Positions 16,216-25,633 are shown, numbered from the stretch's first letter. The stretch: DNA of 45,136 nt from an uncultured marine group I thaumarchaeote (GCA_902514275.1 CABXQD010000005.1:1-45136), one strand, 5' to 3'. Notes: generated by a model not told the origin, from the sequence alone. Translations and numbers: made by a program.

Positions 16216-17997
16216 TTGTATTTTTTTAACTTGAAATTCCAAGGTAAAACTGCATTAATTACAGGTAGTGGAACAGGAATTGGTAAAGCCATAGCAACCA
16301 AATTTGTTGAAAATGGTGCAAGTGTAATAATTCTTGGCAGAAGAAGAGAGCCATTAGATGAAGCATCAAAAGATCTTAAACAAATAATTTCAGAAAAAAA
16401 CAGCGGTGCATCAGTTAAGATTTTTGCAGGAGTAGATGTTGCAGATGAAGCAGCAATGAATGCAATGTTTGATACACTAAAAAATGATAATGTCAACGTA
16501 GATTACATAATAAACAACGCAGGAGTTTCAGGTCCTGTAACATGTTTCCCAAATTCACCACTAAAAGATTTCAAAAGTACAATAGGAATTCACCTTACAG
16601 GTACATTTTGGGGCTCAGTTCAAGCACTAAAAGTAATGAAGGAGGGAGGAAAGATTATCACAATTTCAACATTCTTTACCGAAGAAAGACCACTTGAACA
16701 GAGACCGTATAGATTTAGAAGTCCATATACTGCAGCACAAGGTGCAAAGAACCGACTTGCAGAAGCAATGTCATGGGAATTAACTGATAAGGGCATCATA
16801 TCTATTGCAACAAACCCAGGACCAGTACATTCAGATAGAATTTACAAAACAGTTTATCCAAAAGCGGCAGCAGAATTCATGAGAGTTAGTGGATTTGAAG
16901 ACTTAACTCCAGTAGAAGTTGAAGAAGCAAAAGATGACTTACTAGAATGTATTCTTGCAGATGGAATTAATAAAGAAGGAATTGCAAAAATTGCAGAGAA
17001 AAGGGCAAATGGAAAAGATGTTGCAAAACTAACAAAGACATTTACAAATTTACTTACAAAAATTCAAACAATAGCTGAAAAAGTTCAAAATAATACATCA
17101 CATATGATTGCAAACAGAGAATTTTTAGCTCAAACACAAGTATCTGAATCAGTTCTAAACTTGTGTGATGATGAAATTGCAAAAATCCTTAACGGTAAAG
17201 TAATCCCAGGAGACAGAGTATTTTATCCAGTAAAACCACATATTGGAACAACAACTCCAGGAGTTCATCAACCAGACTTTTCAGGTAAATCAGTAGTTTT
17301 CACAGTTGACGGTACGGATAAAACAGATGCTGAAAGAGTAGAATTTTTAGCACAACATGTTGAGAAGAATGGAGGAAAAGTTGCATGTTTCATTTCACAA
17401 TCAACCCCAAAAGAAGTTCAAGAATCCATCAGCAGTAAATTCCACTCACATATTGTAGATATTACAAATCCTGAAGAAGTTCAAAGATGGCTAAATACAG
17501 CCAAAACAAATCTAGGAGATATTTTAGGAGTCATTCATGTTACTGGAAAACTTCCAGAAATAGGAAAATTGACAGAATTAAACAGACCAGGATGGGAGGA
17601 ATTAGTTGCAAAATTCATTTCAACACCAGCAACTGTTGCCCAAAGGGCATTAGAACACTTTGTTCCAGGAGGAGATAAAGATCCAAGATTATACAAAGAT
17701 ACCAAGGGGGCAATCATGATTATAGGACCAGACTTACCAGTAGGACGTAAAGTTACAGGAACCCAAAGAGCACAAGTTGAAGTTTTCAGAGGAGCACTAA
17801 GACCATTTACTACAACAGTAAATCAAGAATTAAGCGATGTTTTAAAATCAAAAATTAGAATGTTTACAGTTTTTCCAGGTTCAGTTACAGGTTCAGAACC
17901 AGATAACCAAAAAATTGCAGATGCATTTAATTTCTTAGTTACAGAAAATGCACTTTCATCTGCAGAAGTAACATTTTGTGTTGACGAAACAAGATAA
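16216..17997 (+). CDS. Tandem short-chain dehydrogenase/reductase (two SDR domains)
   Basis: Two Rossmann SDR units in one 593-residue chain. Domain 1 (~8-250): ALITGSGTGIGKAIA (NADP-loop), IINNAGVSG, ISTFF with Ser151, and SPYTAAQGAKNRLAE with Tyr171, where the YxxxK lysine is Gln175. Domain 2 (~355-593) lacks the glycine motif and catalytic residues but keeps the SDR order (GVIHVTGKLPEIG, RGALRPFTTTVNQELSDVL, TVFPGSVTG). The closest architecture known to me is one half of Chloroflexus-type malonyl-CoA reductase, where an active and an inactive SDR alternate. TTG starts at 16216 (after AAAAGG) or 16231. The hotdog gene follows after 2 bp. Confidence 0.8.
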   Translation: MYFFNLKFQGKTALITGSGTGIGKAIATKFVENGASVIILGRRREPLDEASKDLKQIISEKNSGASVKIFAGVDVADEAAMNAMFDTLKNDNVNVDYIINNAGVSGPVTCFPNSPLKDFKSTIGIHLTGTFWGSVQALKVMKEGGKIITISTFFTEERPLEQRPYRFRSPYTAAQGAKNRLAEAMSWELTDKGIISIATNPGPVHSDRIYKTVYPKAAAEFMRVSGFEDLTPVEVEEAKDDLLECILADGINKEGIAKIAEKRANGKDVAKLTKTFTNLLTKIQTIAEKVQNNTSHMIANREFLAQTQVSESVLNLCDDEIAKILNGKVIPGDRVFYPVKPHIGTTTPGVHQPDFSGKSVVFTVDGTDKTDAERVEFLAQHVEKNGGKVACFISQSTPKEVQESISSKFHSHIVDITNPEEVQRWLNTAKTNLGDILGVIHVTGKLPEIGKLTELNRPGWEELVAKFISTPATVAQRALEHFVPGGDKDPRLYKDTKGAIMIIGPDLPVGRKVTGTQRAQVEVFRGALRPFTTTVNQELSDVLKSKIRMFTVFPGSVTGSEPDNQKIADAFNFLVTENALSSAEVTFCVDETR

Positions 17998-17999
17998 GG

Positions 18000-18455
18000 A
18001 TGAAAAAATTTTTAGAATTAGTTGTTGGCGAATCATTTTATTCAACATGCATTATTTCAGATGAGGAATTAGAAGAATATCTAAAATTTTCAAAAATAAA
18101 AAATATAATTTTAGAAAATAAAACAGATAAAGATCATCAATTAGTTTCAGGAAGAGCAATTTTATCAAGAATGGAAGGAGAATTTACAAGATTAAATCAA
18201 ATCTATGGGAATCAAATCATATTTTTGGGAACAGATGGAGATTTAGAATGGGGAAATAGAAATACAAGATTTCTAAAACCATTGTATACAAATCAAGTTT
18301 TAAAATTAAAATTTACAATTATAGAAAAAATAGATATTGATGAAAACTTTGGAAAAATTATAATTGATTTTGAAGGTAGTTCACAAGATAACAAAATAGT
18401 AATAATTTCAAAAAAAAATATTTACAGAATTAAAAAAAATCCAGAAAATAATTAA
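18000..18455 (+). CDS. MaoC-like hotdog-fold protein, 151 aa
   Basis: Single hotdog-domain protein resembling (R)-specific enoyl-CoA hydratase/MaoC proteins: a HQLVSGRAILSRMEGEF central helix, a LEWGNRNTRFLKPLYTNQVL strand and KIIIDFEGSS. The usual D-x4-H catalytic pair is only partly visible (KDHQLVSG), so activity is uncertain. It starts 2 bp after the tandem-SDR stop, so the two are one transcriptional unit and probably act on the same acyl-CoA or acyl substrate. Confidence 0.6.
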   Translation: MKKFLELVVGESFYSTCIISDEELEEYLKFSKIKNIILENKTDKDHQLVSGRAILSRMEGEFTRLNQIYGNQIIFLGTDGDLEWGNRNTRFLKPLYTNQVLKLKFTIIEKIDIDENFGKIIIDFEGSSQDNKIVIISKKNIYRIKKNPENN

Positions 18456-18461
18456 AAAGAT

Positions 18462-18484
18462 ACTAAGGAGCAGACATGTCTCCT
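18462..18484. repeat. Short inverted repeat after the SDR-hotdog unit
   Basis: A perfect 10-base palindrome (AGACATGTCT) sits inside a GGAG...CTCC inverted repeat just past the hotdog stop codon. It may be a small hairpin at the transcript end or a protein-binding site. Confidence 0.3.
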
Positions 18485-18560
18485 CAGCCATTAAATCAAA
18501 AGATCTAATGAACACATTATATCAAAAAATTAGTATAAAAACATCATTTATCATTTGAGG

Positions 18561-19337
18561 CTAAAATAAAGAACCACCAGATAAAGAATCAAAAAATAAT
18601 TTAACAGCTGTAATTACAAGTACAATAGAAATTAAAATTTTCAAATTTCTTTCCTTGACACTTAAAGATAATTTTGCTCCAACTAGTCCTCCAAAAAAAG
18701 CACCAATTGCCAAAAATCCAGATTGAAGAAAATCAGGATGTCCCAAAATACTATGAACAATTACTCCAGATAATGATGCAAATAATAAAATAAATTGAGA
18801 AGTAGGAGCTGCCTTTTTCATAGACATTCCCATTCCAACCACCATTAAAGGAACGAATACTATTCCTCCACCAATTCCAAAAAAGGACGAAATAATACCT
18901 GCAAAAAAACTGGCACCAATTGTAAAAATAATTAATTGTTTAGAAATTATTTTTTCTCTTGATTCAACTTGTTTTCTTAAAAAAATATAGACAGATGAAG
19001 CAATTAAAACAAATCCAAATAAAATTTTGAAAATATCAGGAGCAACATCAGTGGAAATGATTGCACCAAGAATAGTTCCAGGAATTGCAAGTAAGCCAAG
19101 TTTTAATCCCAAAGAATATTCGATTCTTTTTTGTTTTGAATAAGAAATAGTAGATGCAATAGAATTACTTAGTGCAGCAAAAAGACTGTTGCTTGCAGCC
19201 ACAGTGGGAGGAAATCCCAAAAATGTTAAAACTGGAACAACAATTATTCCTCCACCTAAACCAATCATAGAACCTAATATTCCAGCTGCAAATCCCAAAG
19301 GAATTAACCATAATTGATCAAACATTGTAATCGTCAA
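18561..19337 (-). CDS. TauE/SafE family anion exporter (8 TM)
   Basis: Integral membrane protein of 258 residues with eight predicted helices in two homologous halves, each containing the family Gly-rich signature (LGSMIGLGGGIIVVPVLTFL and FFGIGGGIVFVPLMVVG). The family exports or moves sulfite, sulfoacetate and other organosulfur anions. Substrate here unknown. It starts 29 bp downstream of the next minus-strand gene, possibly in one unit. Confidence 0.85.
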   Translation of the reverse strand: MTITMFDQLWLIPLGFAAGILGSMIGLGGGIIVVPVLTFLGFPPTVAASNSLFAALSNSIASTISYSKQKRIEYSLGLKLGLLAIPGTILGAIISTDVAPDIFKILFGFVLIASSVYIFLRKQVESREKIISKQLIIFTIGASFFAGIISSFFGIGGGIVFVPLMVVGMGMSMKKAAPTSQFILLFASLSGVIVHSILGHPDFLQSGFLAIGAFFGGLVGAKLSLSVKERNLKILISIVLVITAVKLFFDSLSGGSLF

Positions 19338-19365
19338 TCAAATAATTTCATCATATATAATCAGA

Positions 19366-19995
19366 CTACTTTAGAATAATTAAAGTCCACAAATATGAGT
19401 CATTTTTGTAGGTAATTTCAAGAATTAATGTTTCATTTCCCAGTCCAGTCACAGTAGATTTTAGTGGAATAGTTTGAGAGGATTCAGCGTATTTTGTTTC
19501 AGCAGTATGTATCCACGTAGAAATAGATTCAAAGCCTCCAGGTTGCTTTTCATCCCAACAATCACATACTAAAGATTCAACCATAGATTCAAAGACAATT
19601 TCAATTTCATTTGATTTCGAATCGAGGAATGGAGATGATTCAACTAGTGCAATAGCCATTATAGGATTATCAGGAGTTCCACCCATACTGATATTTCCAA
19701 GAGATCGACCATCAGAATCCTGAATAGCAGTAGTTGTACAATAATTAATTGTTGATAAGATATCATCACGAATTGCACAGTAATTTCCAATAGTATGATC
19801 TGTTACAGGAGTAGGGGTAGACATGAAAATATTTTGTTCAGATAAAGATGCATTTATCTTTTCAACATCGTAAAAAGTGAAACCATATTGATACAGATTT
19901 TCTGAAGAAGGCATAGAAGTATCTTCAGGAATCAAAAAAATAGCAATAGCAGATATCATTACAACAATAATGGGAAGAATGATTTTGTTATTCAT
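19366..19995 (-). CDS. Secreted or membrane-anchored hypothetical protein, 209 aa
   Basis: An N-terminal hydrophobic segment (IILPIIVVMISAIAIFLIP) acts as signal or anchor. The mature part has five Cys, CAIRDDILSTINYC and LVCDCWDE, which may form disulfides outside the cell, and an Asn/Ser-rich beta-type sequence. No family recognised. Followed by TauE/SafE and preceded by the DUF192 gene on the same strand. Confidence 0.6.
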   Translation of the reverse strand: MNNKIILPIIVVMISAIAIFLIPEDTSMPSSENLYQYGFTFYDVEKINASLSEQNIFMSTPTPVTDHTIGNYCAIRDDILSTINYCTTTAIQDSDGRSLGNISMGGTPDNPIMAIALVESSPFLDSKSNEIEIVFESMVESLVCDCWDEKQPGGFESISTWIHTAETKYAESSQTIPLKSTVTGLGNETLILEITYKNDSYLWTLIILK

Positions 19996-20036
19996 GATTC
20001 ATTTAAAAAAAGATTACAAGATAAGGTTTTGCAATT

Positions 20037-20531
20037 TTAAATAGAAATAATTTCTAAAATAGAATCATCAGTAATATTATTTTGTTCAATGAAACCAGAT
20101 GTAACTTCAAGAATATAGGTCGCTTCACCATCAGGTACAAAACTAGGACAGCCAGCAGCAATTTCAACAGGAATTACACAAGGAGGAACATTTGTTTTGA
20201 TATGTACAACTTTTCCATTTTCATCAAACCATATCATGTCTAATTCAAATTGCATGTTAAGCATCCATAAGGAGTACAACCCTTGTTCTGGAAATACAAA
20301 AAGCATCCCTTGATCTAATGGTAGTTGATCTTGAAACATTAATCCACGAACACGACTAGAATCAGTATCAGCAATCTGAACTTCAAGTGGCACACTATCA
20401 ACTTTTATCATTCCTCGAGGAAATTTTACCTGTTCTAATTTTATTTCACTAGGCAAAGTAAGTAATCCAATTGAACCAATAATTACAGCAGCAATAAAAA
20501 TAGGAATTATTGCTTGAGCCCTAGTAGTCAT
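20037..20531 (-). CDS. DUF192 family protein, membrane anchored
   Basis: N-terminal membrane anchor (residues ~8-25) then a DUF192/COG1430 domain: VPLEVQIADTDSSRVRGLMF, LPLDQGMLFVFPEQGLYSLW, MLNMQFELDMIWFDENGKVV and a PDGEATYILEV tail. The RG-L-M-F and W-M-x-N-x-x-x-x-L-D motifs are diagnostic. Extracytoplasmic; biochemical role unknown. Confidence 0.85.
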   Translation of the reverse strand: MTTRAQAIIPIFIAAVIIGSIGLLTLPSEIKLEQVKFPRGMIKVDSVPLEVQIADTDSSRVRGLMFQDQLPLDQGMLFVFPEQGLYSLWMLNMQFELDMIWFDENGKVVHIKTNVPPCVIPVEIAAGCPSFVPDGEATYILEVTSGFIEQNNITDDSILEIISI

Positions 20532-20569
20532 AAATTAGTTTAACAAAGTCCTTTTAAAAACTGAATGTG

Positions 20570-20920
20570 TTACGTAACTGAGTTTTTAAAATCATTAATT
20601 GTAGAAAATGTGTTTTTTGTATGATGGCCAATATCATGTATTGTACTACCATTGTATTTTTTATCTAAATATCTGCCAGCAACTATCATAGGACCTCCTA
20701 TAGCACAAGTAACTCCTGTGGGTTCAGGAATCCACAACATCAAAAATCCAATTTTCTGCAACTTTTTGCCTGGAGCAGGTGCCTTTTGAAGTGCACCTAA
20801 AGATCTTGCAGTATGAGAATCATCCATTTTGGCAATATCTGTGTACAAGTTAGCCCTACGCTTAGCAGAATCAGAGAATTTTTGTAATTTTGCTAGTCGT
20901 GCCTTTAGAGGATCATTCAT
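20570..20920 (-). CDS. Conserved hypothetical protein, 116 aa
   Basis: Basic N-terminal helix (MNDPLKARLAKLQKFSDSAK), then one weakly hydrophobic Gly/Pro-rich segment (IGFLMLWIPEPTGVTCAIGG followed by PMIVAGRYLDKKY) that may dip into the membrane, and a polar tail. No recognised family. First gene of the minus-strand series 20920 to 18561. Confidence 0.6.
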   Translation of the reverse strand: MNDPLKARLAKLQKFSDSAKRRANLYTDIAKMDDSHTARSLGALQKAPAPGKKLQKIGFLMLWIPEPTGVTCAIGGPMIVAGRYLDKKYNGSTIHDIGHHTKNTFSTINDFKNSVT

Positions 20921-21017
20921 TTCAACATAATTTTAGAAAAAAATAGTTAAGATTCAAAGATCAACAATGGTCACACTCAAGTCAACAAAGAATAACTAAA
21001 TTGAACTCGACAGACAC

Positions 21018-21029
21018 TCAATTATAGTA
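21018..21029 (+). promoter_or_regulatory. TATA-like element of the MntR-type regulator gene
   Basis: CAATTATAGTAG is centred ~29 bp before ATG 21054. The spacing supports the longer start, and therefore the 26-residue N-terminal extension, and a near-leaderless transcript. Confidence 0.4.
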
Positions 21030-21053
21030 GATTCAATTAGTAACAAAGATCAG

Positions 21054-21518
21054 ATGAAGTCAGAAAATTCAAAAAGACTAGAATCAATTAAGGCTGCACA
21101 TGAATTAGAAAAAACACGATCTAGTTCTAGAATGGAAGATTACTTAGAAATCATATCAGAATTAGTGGAGTTGAAAGGATATGCCACAACATTAGATATT
21201 TCAAGATACATGAATGTTAGTGCTCCAAGCGTTACCAAAATGTTACAAAGATTAGACGAAGGGGGATTTTTAGAATATGAAAAATATCATGGAATTAATC
21301 TAACAAAAAAAGGAACTCAAGTTGCAGAAGGAATTCGTCAGAATCATGGAATTTTATTAGAGTTTTTTGAAATTTTAGGAGTTGGGTATGATACTGCAAA
21401 TCAAGATACAGAAGGAATAGAACATCACCTTAATCCAAAAACAATTAAACAATTAAGAAAATTCATAACGTTTCTAAAAGCAAATCCAAAAATTATTGAT
21501 AATTTTAAAAATCTTTAA
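21054..21518 (+). CDS. MntR/DtxR-family metal-dependent transcriptional regulator
   Basis: Winged-helix regulator: MEDYLEIISELVELKGYATT and DISRYMNVSAPSVTKMLQRL (helix-turn-helix), then GGFLEYEKYHGINLTKKG (wing). The dimerisation/metal domain shows E/H ligands in HGILLEFFEILGV and GIEHHLNPKT. It is short, 154 residues, without an SH3-like domain, so MntR-like. An unusual charged 26-residue extension precedes MEDYLE. Family members repress Mn, Fe or Zn uptake genes; the His-rich binding protein at 37.5-38.9 kb is a plausible target (inference). It overlaps the convergent PIN-ATPase gene by 14 bp. Confidence 0.85.
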   Translation: MKSENSKRLESIKAAHELEKTRSSSRMEDYLEIISELVELKGYATTLDISRYMNVSAPSVTKMLQRLDEGGFLEYEKYHGINLTKKGTQVAEGIRQNHGILLEFFEILGVGYDTANQDTEGIEHHLNPKTIKQLRKFITFLKANPKIIDNFKNL

Positions 21519-23325
21519 GAAACAATTGAATATCATTTTGAGAATTAGTAGAATTTAATAAATTTCTCCCAATGTCAGAACGTTTAGGTATTTTTATTTG
21601 CCCTTTTTTACCAATTCTTACAGATGCAAAAAATTTGTCATTTGTGTAAATATCAGCATGCATAGAAGTATATTCTCTATTTACGGTTAGCAATAGTGCA
21701 GTTTTAGATTCTGAAAAACTAAAAGGGATGTCATTAGAATTTAAAGATAATAAATCAGAATCCTTAGCAACAACATCAATGTGAACCTTGAGAAATTTTT
21801 CAATTTCATCAATATTAGATCCACCTCTACCAATAATAGATGCAATACAATCTTCATGAACACTAACTTTAACACGGTTTTCAGATAAAATTTCAACTTG
21901 AGCACCAGAATCATATCTATGAAAATAATCCTTGATTTTATCTTCAGCTAGTTTTTCAATGCCAACTTTTTCTCCACGTTTTTGAACAGGTACAATGACA
22001 TTCTCCTCACCAAACGTATAGATTTCATGTTCTAAAACATTATTTTCAAAATTTCTTATTTCAATTACAGGTCTAGCTAAGTCAGATTCAGTCATACCAG
22101 TAGGGACTTTCACTTTTAACTCCAAATCATAAACTTTCTCAATATCACCATTACTAACAAATACAACAGTATCCAAAACATTTGGAATGATACCCAATTC
22201 AATTTTACCAATAAAACGTTGAATTGCATCTAATGGAGAATTAGCATGTATGACTCCAACCATCCCAACACCAGTTAATCGTAAATCAGAAAAAGTTGTG
22301 AAATCTTCTCTTCGCCTTACTTCATCAAAAATTGTATAATCAGGGCGAACTAATAACAAAATATCAGCAGTGTTATCAAAACTACCATCTAATTTACTAT
22401 ATTGAGTAATACCAGAATCAACTTGTAAGTCACGTGGAGATTCAAAGGTTTTAACAATTTTTCCCTGATCATGGTAAAAATTTGCCAATCCAGAAGCTAA
22501 AGTACTTTTTCCAGAACCAGGAGCACCAGAAATAACAATTCCCTCAGCCCTGTCAGTAAGACGCTCCATTAATGATTCAGAAATAGTGTAATCCTTAAGA
22601 GATAATTTTACAGTAGGATGTACAATTGTAATTTCATATGATTCAGAAAATGGTGGATATGTAATTGCAATACGATAATTATTGTGTTGAATGACAGATG
22701 CACCATTTTTAGAAATTTCAATAGTACTGGAATCAGAAATATTTGTAGCAGATAATATTTGGGAAGAAATCATTTTCAAATAATCTTTAGTAAGAAGATC
22801 TTCTCCAATTTTTGTAAGTAAAAATTCTCCAGGTTTCCCTCGTTTTCCAAGAGGATATTGATTTTCTTTAAGGTGAATACTCATGGTAGTGTTGTCAAAA
22901 AATTTTAGAAATTCAAGTTCTTCTTTAATGACTTTAGTTTTTAAAAATACAGTCTCCACATCTTCAGCTTGTGCAACTAGATGTTGTACTTTATCAGAAG
23001 TATAAAGAATGGCATGATTTTGTTTTGCAACATCAATGATTAAAGCATCAATCCTCCCACTTGCTGCAAATTTAATATCATCAATAGCAGGATGAGAACC
23101 TTTTAGAAGAATTTTTAATCCAAAATTTTCAGATAGTTTGTTAAGTTTTTGAATTTGCTCTAATCCAATAAATCCCTGTTGCTTATGATTTGAAGCTTGA
23201 GATTGAAGTTCGTCAAATACAGCTTGAGGAATAATGATTTCAGAATTTCGAATAGAACCAGATTCGATTTGTTCAGAAAGATTTCCATTAATTATAACAC
23301 TAGTATCAGCAACAATAGTAGTCAT
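21505..23325 (-). CDS. PIN-domain/KH-domain AAA-type ATPase
   Basis: Archaeal multidomain protein of 606 residues. PIN ribonuclease fold at ~1-130 with acidic residues (VADTSVIING, RIDALIIDVA, LYTSD). A VirB11/PilT-like secretion-type ATPase is at ~230-400: Walker A GAPGSGKST at 267-275, IFDEVRRREDF as Walker B region, and GVIHANSP. The KH domain is at ~485-525 (CIASIIGRGGSNIDEIEKFL). Conserved across archaea; an RNA-directed motor/nuclease role is inferred from the domains. The C-terminal residues overlap mntR antiparallel. Confidence 0.92.
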   Translation of the reverse strand: MTTIVADTSVIINGNLSEQIESGSIRNSEIIIPQAVFDELQSQASNHKQQGFIGLEQIQKLNKLSENFGLKILLKGSHPAIDDIKFAASGRIDALIIDVAKQNHAILYTSDKVQHLVAQAEDVETVFLKTKVIKEELEFLKFFDNTTMSIHLKENQYPLGKRGKPGEFLLTKIGEDLLTKDYLKMISSQILSATNISDSSTIEISKNGASVIQHNNYRIAITYPPFSESYEITIVHPTVKLSLKDYTISESLMERLTDRAEGIVISGAPGSGKSTLASGLANFYHDQGKIVKTFESPRDLQVDSGITQYSKLDGSFDNTADILLLVRPDYTIFDEVRRREDFTTFSDLRLTGVGMVGVIHANSPLDAIQRFIGKIELGIIPNVLDTVVFVSNGDIEKVYDLELKVKVPTGMTESDLARPVIEIRNFENNVLEHEIYTFGEENVIVPVQKRGEKVGIEKLAEDKIKDYFHRYDSGAQVEILSENRVKVSVHEDCIASIIGRGGSNIDEIEKFLKVHIDVVAKDSDLLSLNSNDIPFSFSESKTALLLTVNREYTSMHADIYTNDKFFASVRIGKKGQIKIPKRSDIGRNLLNSTNSQNDIQLFLKDF

Positions 23326-23444
23326 GAAATGTAATCAATCTTTGAATATAAAAAATGTCCAATAGCATCTAGTTAAAGAAAACAAACATCGAGGATTAAA
23401 ATGACTCACTCTCACTAAAAAATTGTAAAAATTACAGTAAAAGC

Positions 23445-23588
23445 ATGTATCAAGAAATAACAAAAAACAAGCAATTTTACGAAAATTGTACACAATATTT
23501 TGAATTTTTGAGAAAAAAGAACATAGTAGACTATGAATTTGAAGACGAATATTATTTTACCATGCCTGCAATTTCTAGTCATCAATAG
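23445..23588 (+). CDS. Hypothetical micro-protein, 47 aa
   Basis: ATG frame of 47 codons: MYQEITKNKQFYENCTQYFE, then FLRKKNIVDYEFEDEYYF and a short Ser/Ala tail. It is rich in Tyr/Phe/Glu and soluble, with one Cys. It lies 34 bp upstream of tldD on the same strand. Function unknown. Confidence 0.4.
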   Translation: MYQEITKNKQFYENCTQYFEFLRKKNIVDYEFEDEYYFTMPAISSHQ

Positions 23589-23622
23589 AACAAGATTTAG
23601 AACTGATCAAAATTTGTGAAAT

Positions 23623-25038
23623 ATGGAAGAAAGATTACAGGATCTTACAGATAAAATAATAAGATATGCAGATAAATCAGGAGTTCAATATTGTGATGCC
23701 AGAGCAGAACAACAATTAAAAAAATCAATATTAATTGAAAATGGGGAAATTGAACATGTTAGAAATTCTGAAGATAAAGGAATAGGAGTCAGATTAATTA
23801 AAAATGGATCATGGAGTTTTTGTTCTATAACAAACCCAAAGTCATTTGACGAAATTAAAGAAATTTTAGATAATACAATTAAAAATTCAGAACACATACA
23901 TTCATATCAAAAAAATAAAATTAACTTATACAAGAATTCAATCAATAAAAAACAAATTAATTTTCCTGTTTTAAAAAAGCCAGGAATTAATGAATTAATA
24001 GAAATAGGTTTAGAATGTGATAAGATAATTAAAAATACAGCAAAAATAACAAAATCAATTATAAATCCATATTATACAATTAATTCAAAATATTTTACAA
24101 ATACTGAAGGTTCAGAAATTTTACAAAATTTTACAGACGTAATAATAGAAATGGTTGCTACAGCACATGAATCAGGTCAAACACAATCAGTAAATATTAC
24201 AGAAGGAGGAAGAGGAGGATTAGAAAGAATTTCAAATAAAGCTCAACAAAGTGCAACACATATTTCCAAAAAAGCTTCACAGTTAATTTCAGCAAAACCA
24301 GTGAAAGAAGAAACAACAACAGTAGTAATGAATCCAGATTTTGTTTCACTACTCACACATGAAATACTAGGACATCCATCTGAAGCAGATAGAGTGTTAG
24401 GAAAAGAGATGGCATGGGCAGGAGGAGCTTGGTGGAAAGGAAAGATAGGAGAAAAAATAGGTTCAGAAAATCTGAATGTATTCGACGATCCTACAATTAA
24501 AGAAAGTTTAGGATGGTATTATTTTGACGATGAAGGTGTAAAAACCAAAAAAACGAGTTTGATAGAAAAAGGGATTTTGAAAAATCACATGCAAAATAGA
24601 GAGACTTCAGAAGTATTCAACACAGCACCCACAGGCAATATGAGAGCAACAAATTATCGATATATGCCATTAATTCGTATGGCATGCACATGTATTGCTA
24701 ATGGAGATCAAAAAGTAGATGAAATAATCAAAGACGTAAAAAATGGATACTATATTTCAAATATGAAAATACCATCAATTGACATGAAGAGACATAATTG
24801 GAGTATATCTTGTCAATATGCACAAAAAATTGAAAACGGAGAATTAACAGATTTACAAAGAGATGTAATTGTAATGGGTACAGCACCAGAATTTTTTAAT
24901 TCAATTAATGCGTGTGGAAATGATTTCACAGTAAGACCAATAACTAATTGTGGTAAAGGAGATCCTATGCAATCAATGATTATGGGAAATGGAGGTCCCA
25001 CAATTCGAGGAACTGCAACAGTAAAAAGTGTAAATTAG
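23623..25038 (+). CDS. tldD: TldD/PmbA-family metalloprotease
   Basis: Zinc protease subunit of the TldD type, 471 residues. The metal motif HEILGH is at residues 246-251 (LLTHEILGHPSEADRV), with the downstream GNMRATNYRYMPLIRM and DMKRHNWSISCQYAQKIENG family regions. N-terminal GEIEHVRNSEDKGIGVRLI is typical. TldD usually works with a TldE/PmbA partner on unstructured peptides; no partner is in this window. It is the first gene of a unit with two DNA glycosylases. Confidence 0.93.
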   Translation: MEERLQDLTDKIIRYADKSGVQYCDARAEQQLKKSILIENGEIEHVRNSEDKGIGVRLIKNGSWSFCSITNPKSFDEIKEILDNTIKNSEHIHSYQKNKINLYKNSINKKQINFPVLKKPGINELIEIGLECDKIIKNTAKITKSIINPYYTINSKYFTNTEGSEILQNFTDVIIEMVATAHESGQTQSVNITEGGRGGLERISNKAQQSATHISKKASQLISAKPVKEETTTVVMNPDFVSLLTHEILGHPSEADRVLGKEMAWAGGAWWKGKIGEKIGSENLNVFDDPTIKESLGWYYFDDEGVKTKKTSLIEKGILKNHMQNRETSEVFNTAPTGNMRATNYRYMPLIRMACTCIANGDQKVDEIIKDVKNGYYISNMKIPSIDMKRHNWSISCQYAQKIENGELTDLQRDVIVMGTAPEFFNSINACGNDFTVRPITNCGKGDPMQSMIMGNGGPTIRGTATVKSVN

Positions 25039-25039
25039 T

Positions 25040-25633
25040 ATGAACAAAAAATTAGAGAAGATAAAGGAAGAAGTAACAGAATGTACAAATTGTGAGCTTA
25101 GTCAAACAAGAAACAATTCAGTTCCAGGTAAAGGAAATTTCAAATCAGATGTAATTTTTGTTGGAGAAGCACCTGGGAAAAATGAAGATATGCATGGAGA
25201 ACCATTCATAGGAATTGCAGGAAAAAAATTAACAATTGCACTTGAAAATGCAGGAATTACTCGAGACGAGGTATACATAACAAATATTGTAAAATGTAGA
25301 CCACCTAAAAATAGAATTCCAACAGTAACGGAAAGAAACACATGTAAAAATTATCTCAGAAAAGAAATAGAAATCATTAAACCAAAAATAATTTGTATTT
25401 TAGGAAATACAGCATTTAATTCATTATTAGATGGAAAAGAAATCATAAAATTTAGAGGAAAAATTGTTAGAAAAAATAACCAATTATATTTTTTGACAAT
25501 TCATCCAGCTGCTACAATCTATAATCAAAAATTAATTAGTGTATTGAAAAAAGATATGAAAAAGTTGTTTAAATTAATAGAAGAGATAAAAGATGGAAAA
25601 GAAATTAAAATAAACATTGAATATACTTCCTAA
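25040..25633 (+). CDS. udg: Uracil-DNA glycosylase, family 4 (4Fe-4S)
   Basis: Removes uracil from deaminated DNA. Motif 1 GEAPGKNEDMHGEPF and motif 2 HPAAT are intact. The iron-sulfur cysteines are C15 and C18 (CTNCELSQTR) plus the Cys in KCRPPKNR and in NTCKNYLRKEI. 197 residues, normal for the family. It starts 1 bp after tldD and overlaps the alkyladenine glycosylase by 17 bp. Confidence 0.93.
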   Translation: MNKKLEKIKEEVTECTNCELSQTRNNSVPGKGNFKSDVIFVGEAPGKNEDMHGEPFIGIAGKKLTIALENAGITRDEVYITNIVKCRPPKNRIPTVTERNTCKNYLRKEIEIIKPKIICILGNTAFNSLLDGKEIIKFRGKIVRKNNQLYFLTIHPAATIYNQKLISVLKKDMKKLFKLIEEIKDGKEIKINIEYTS

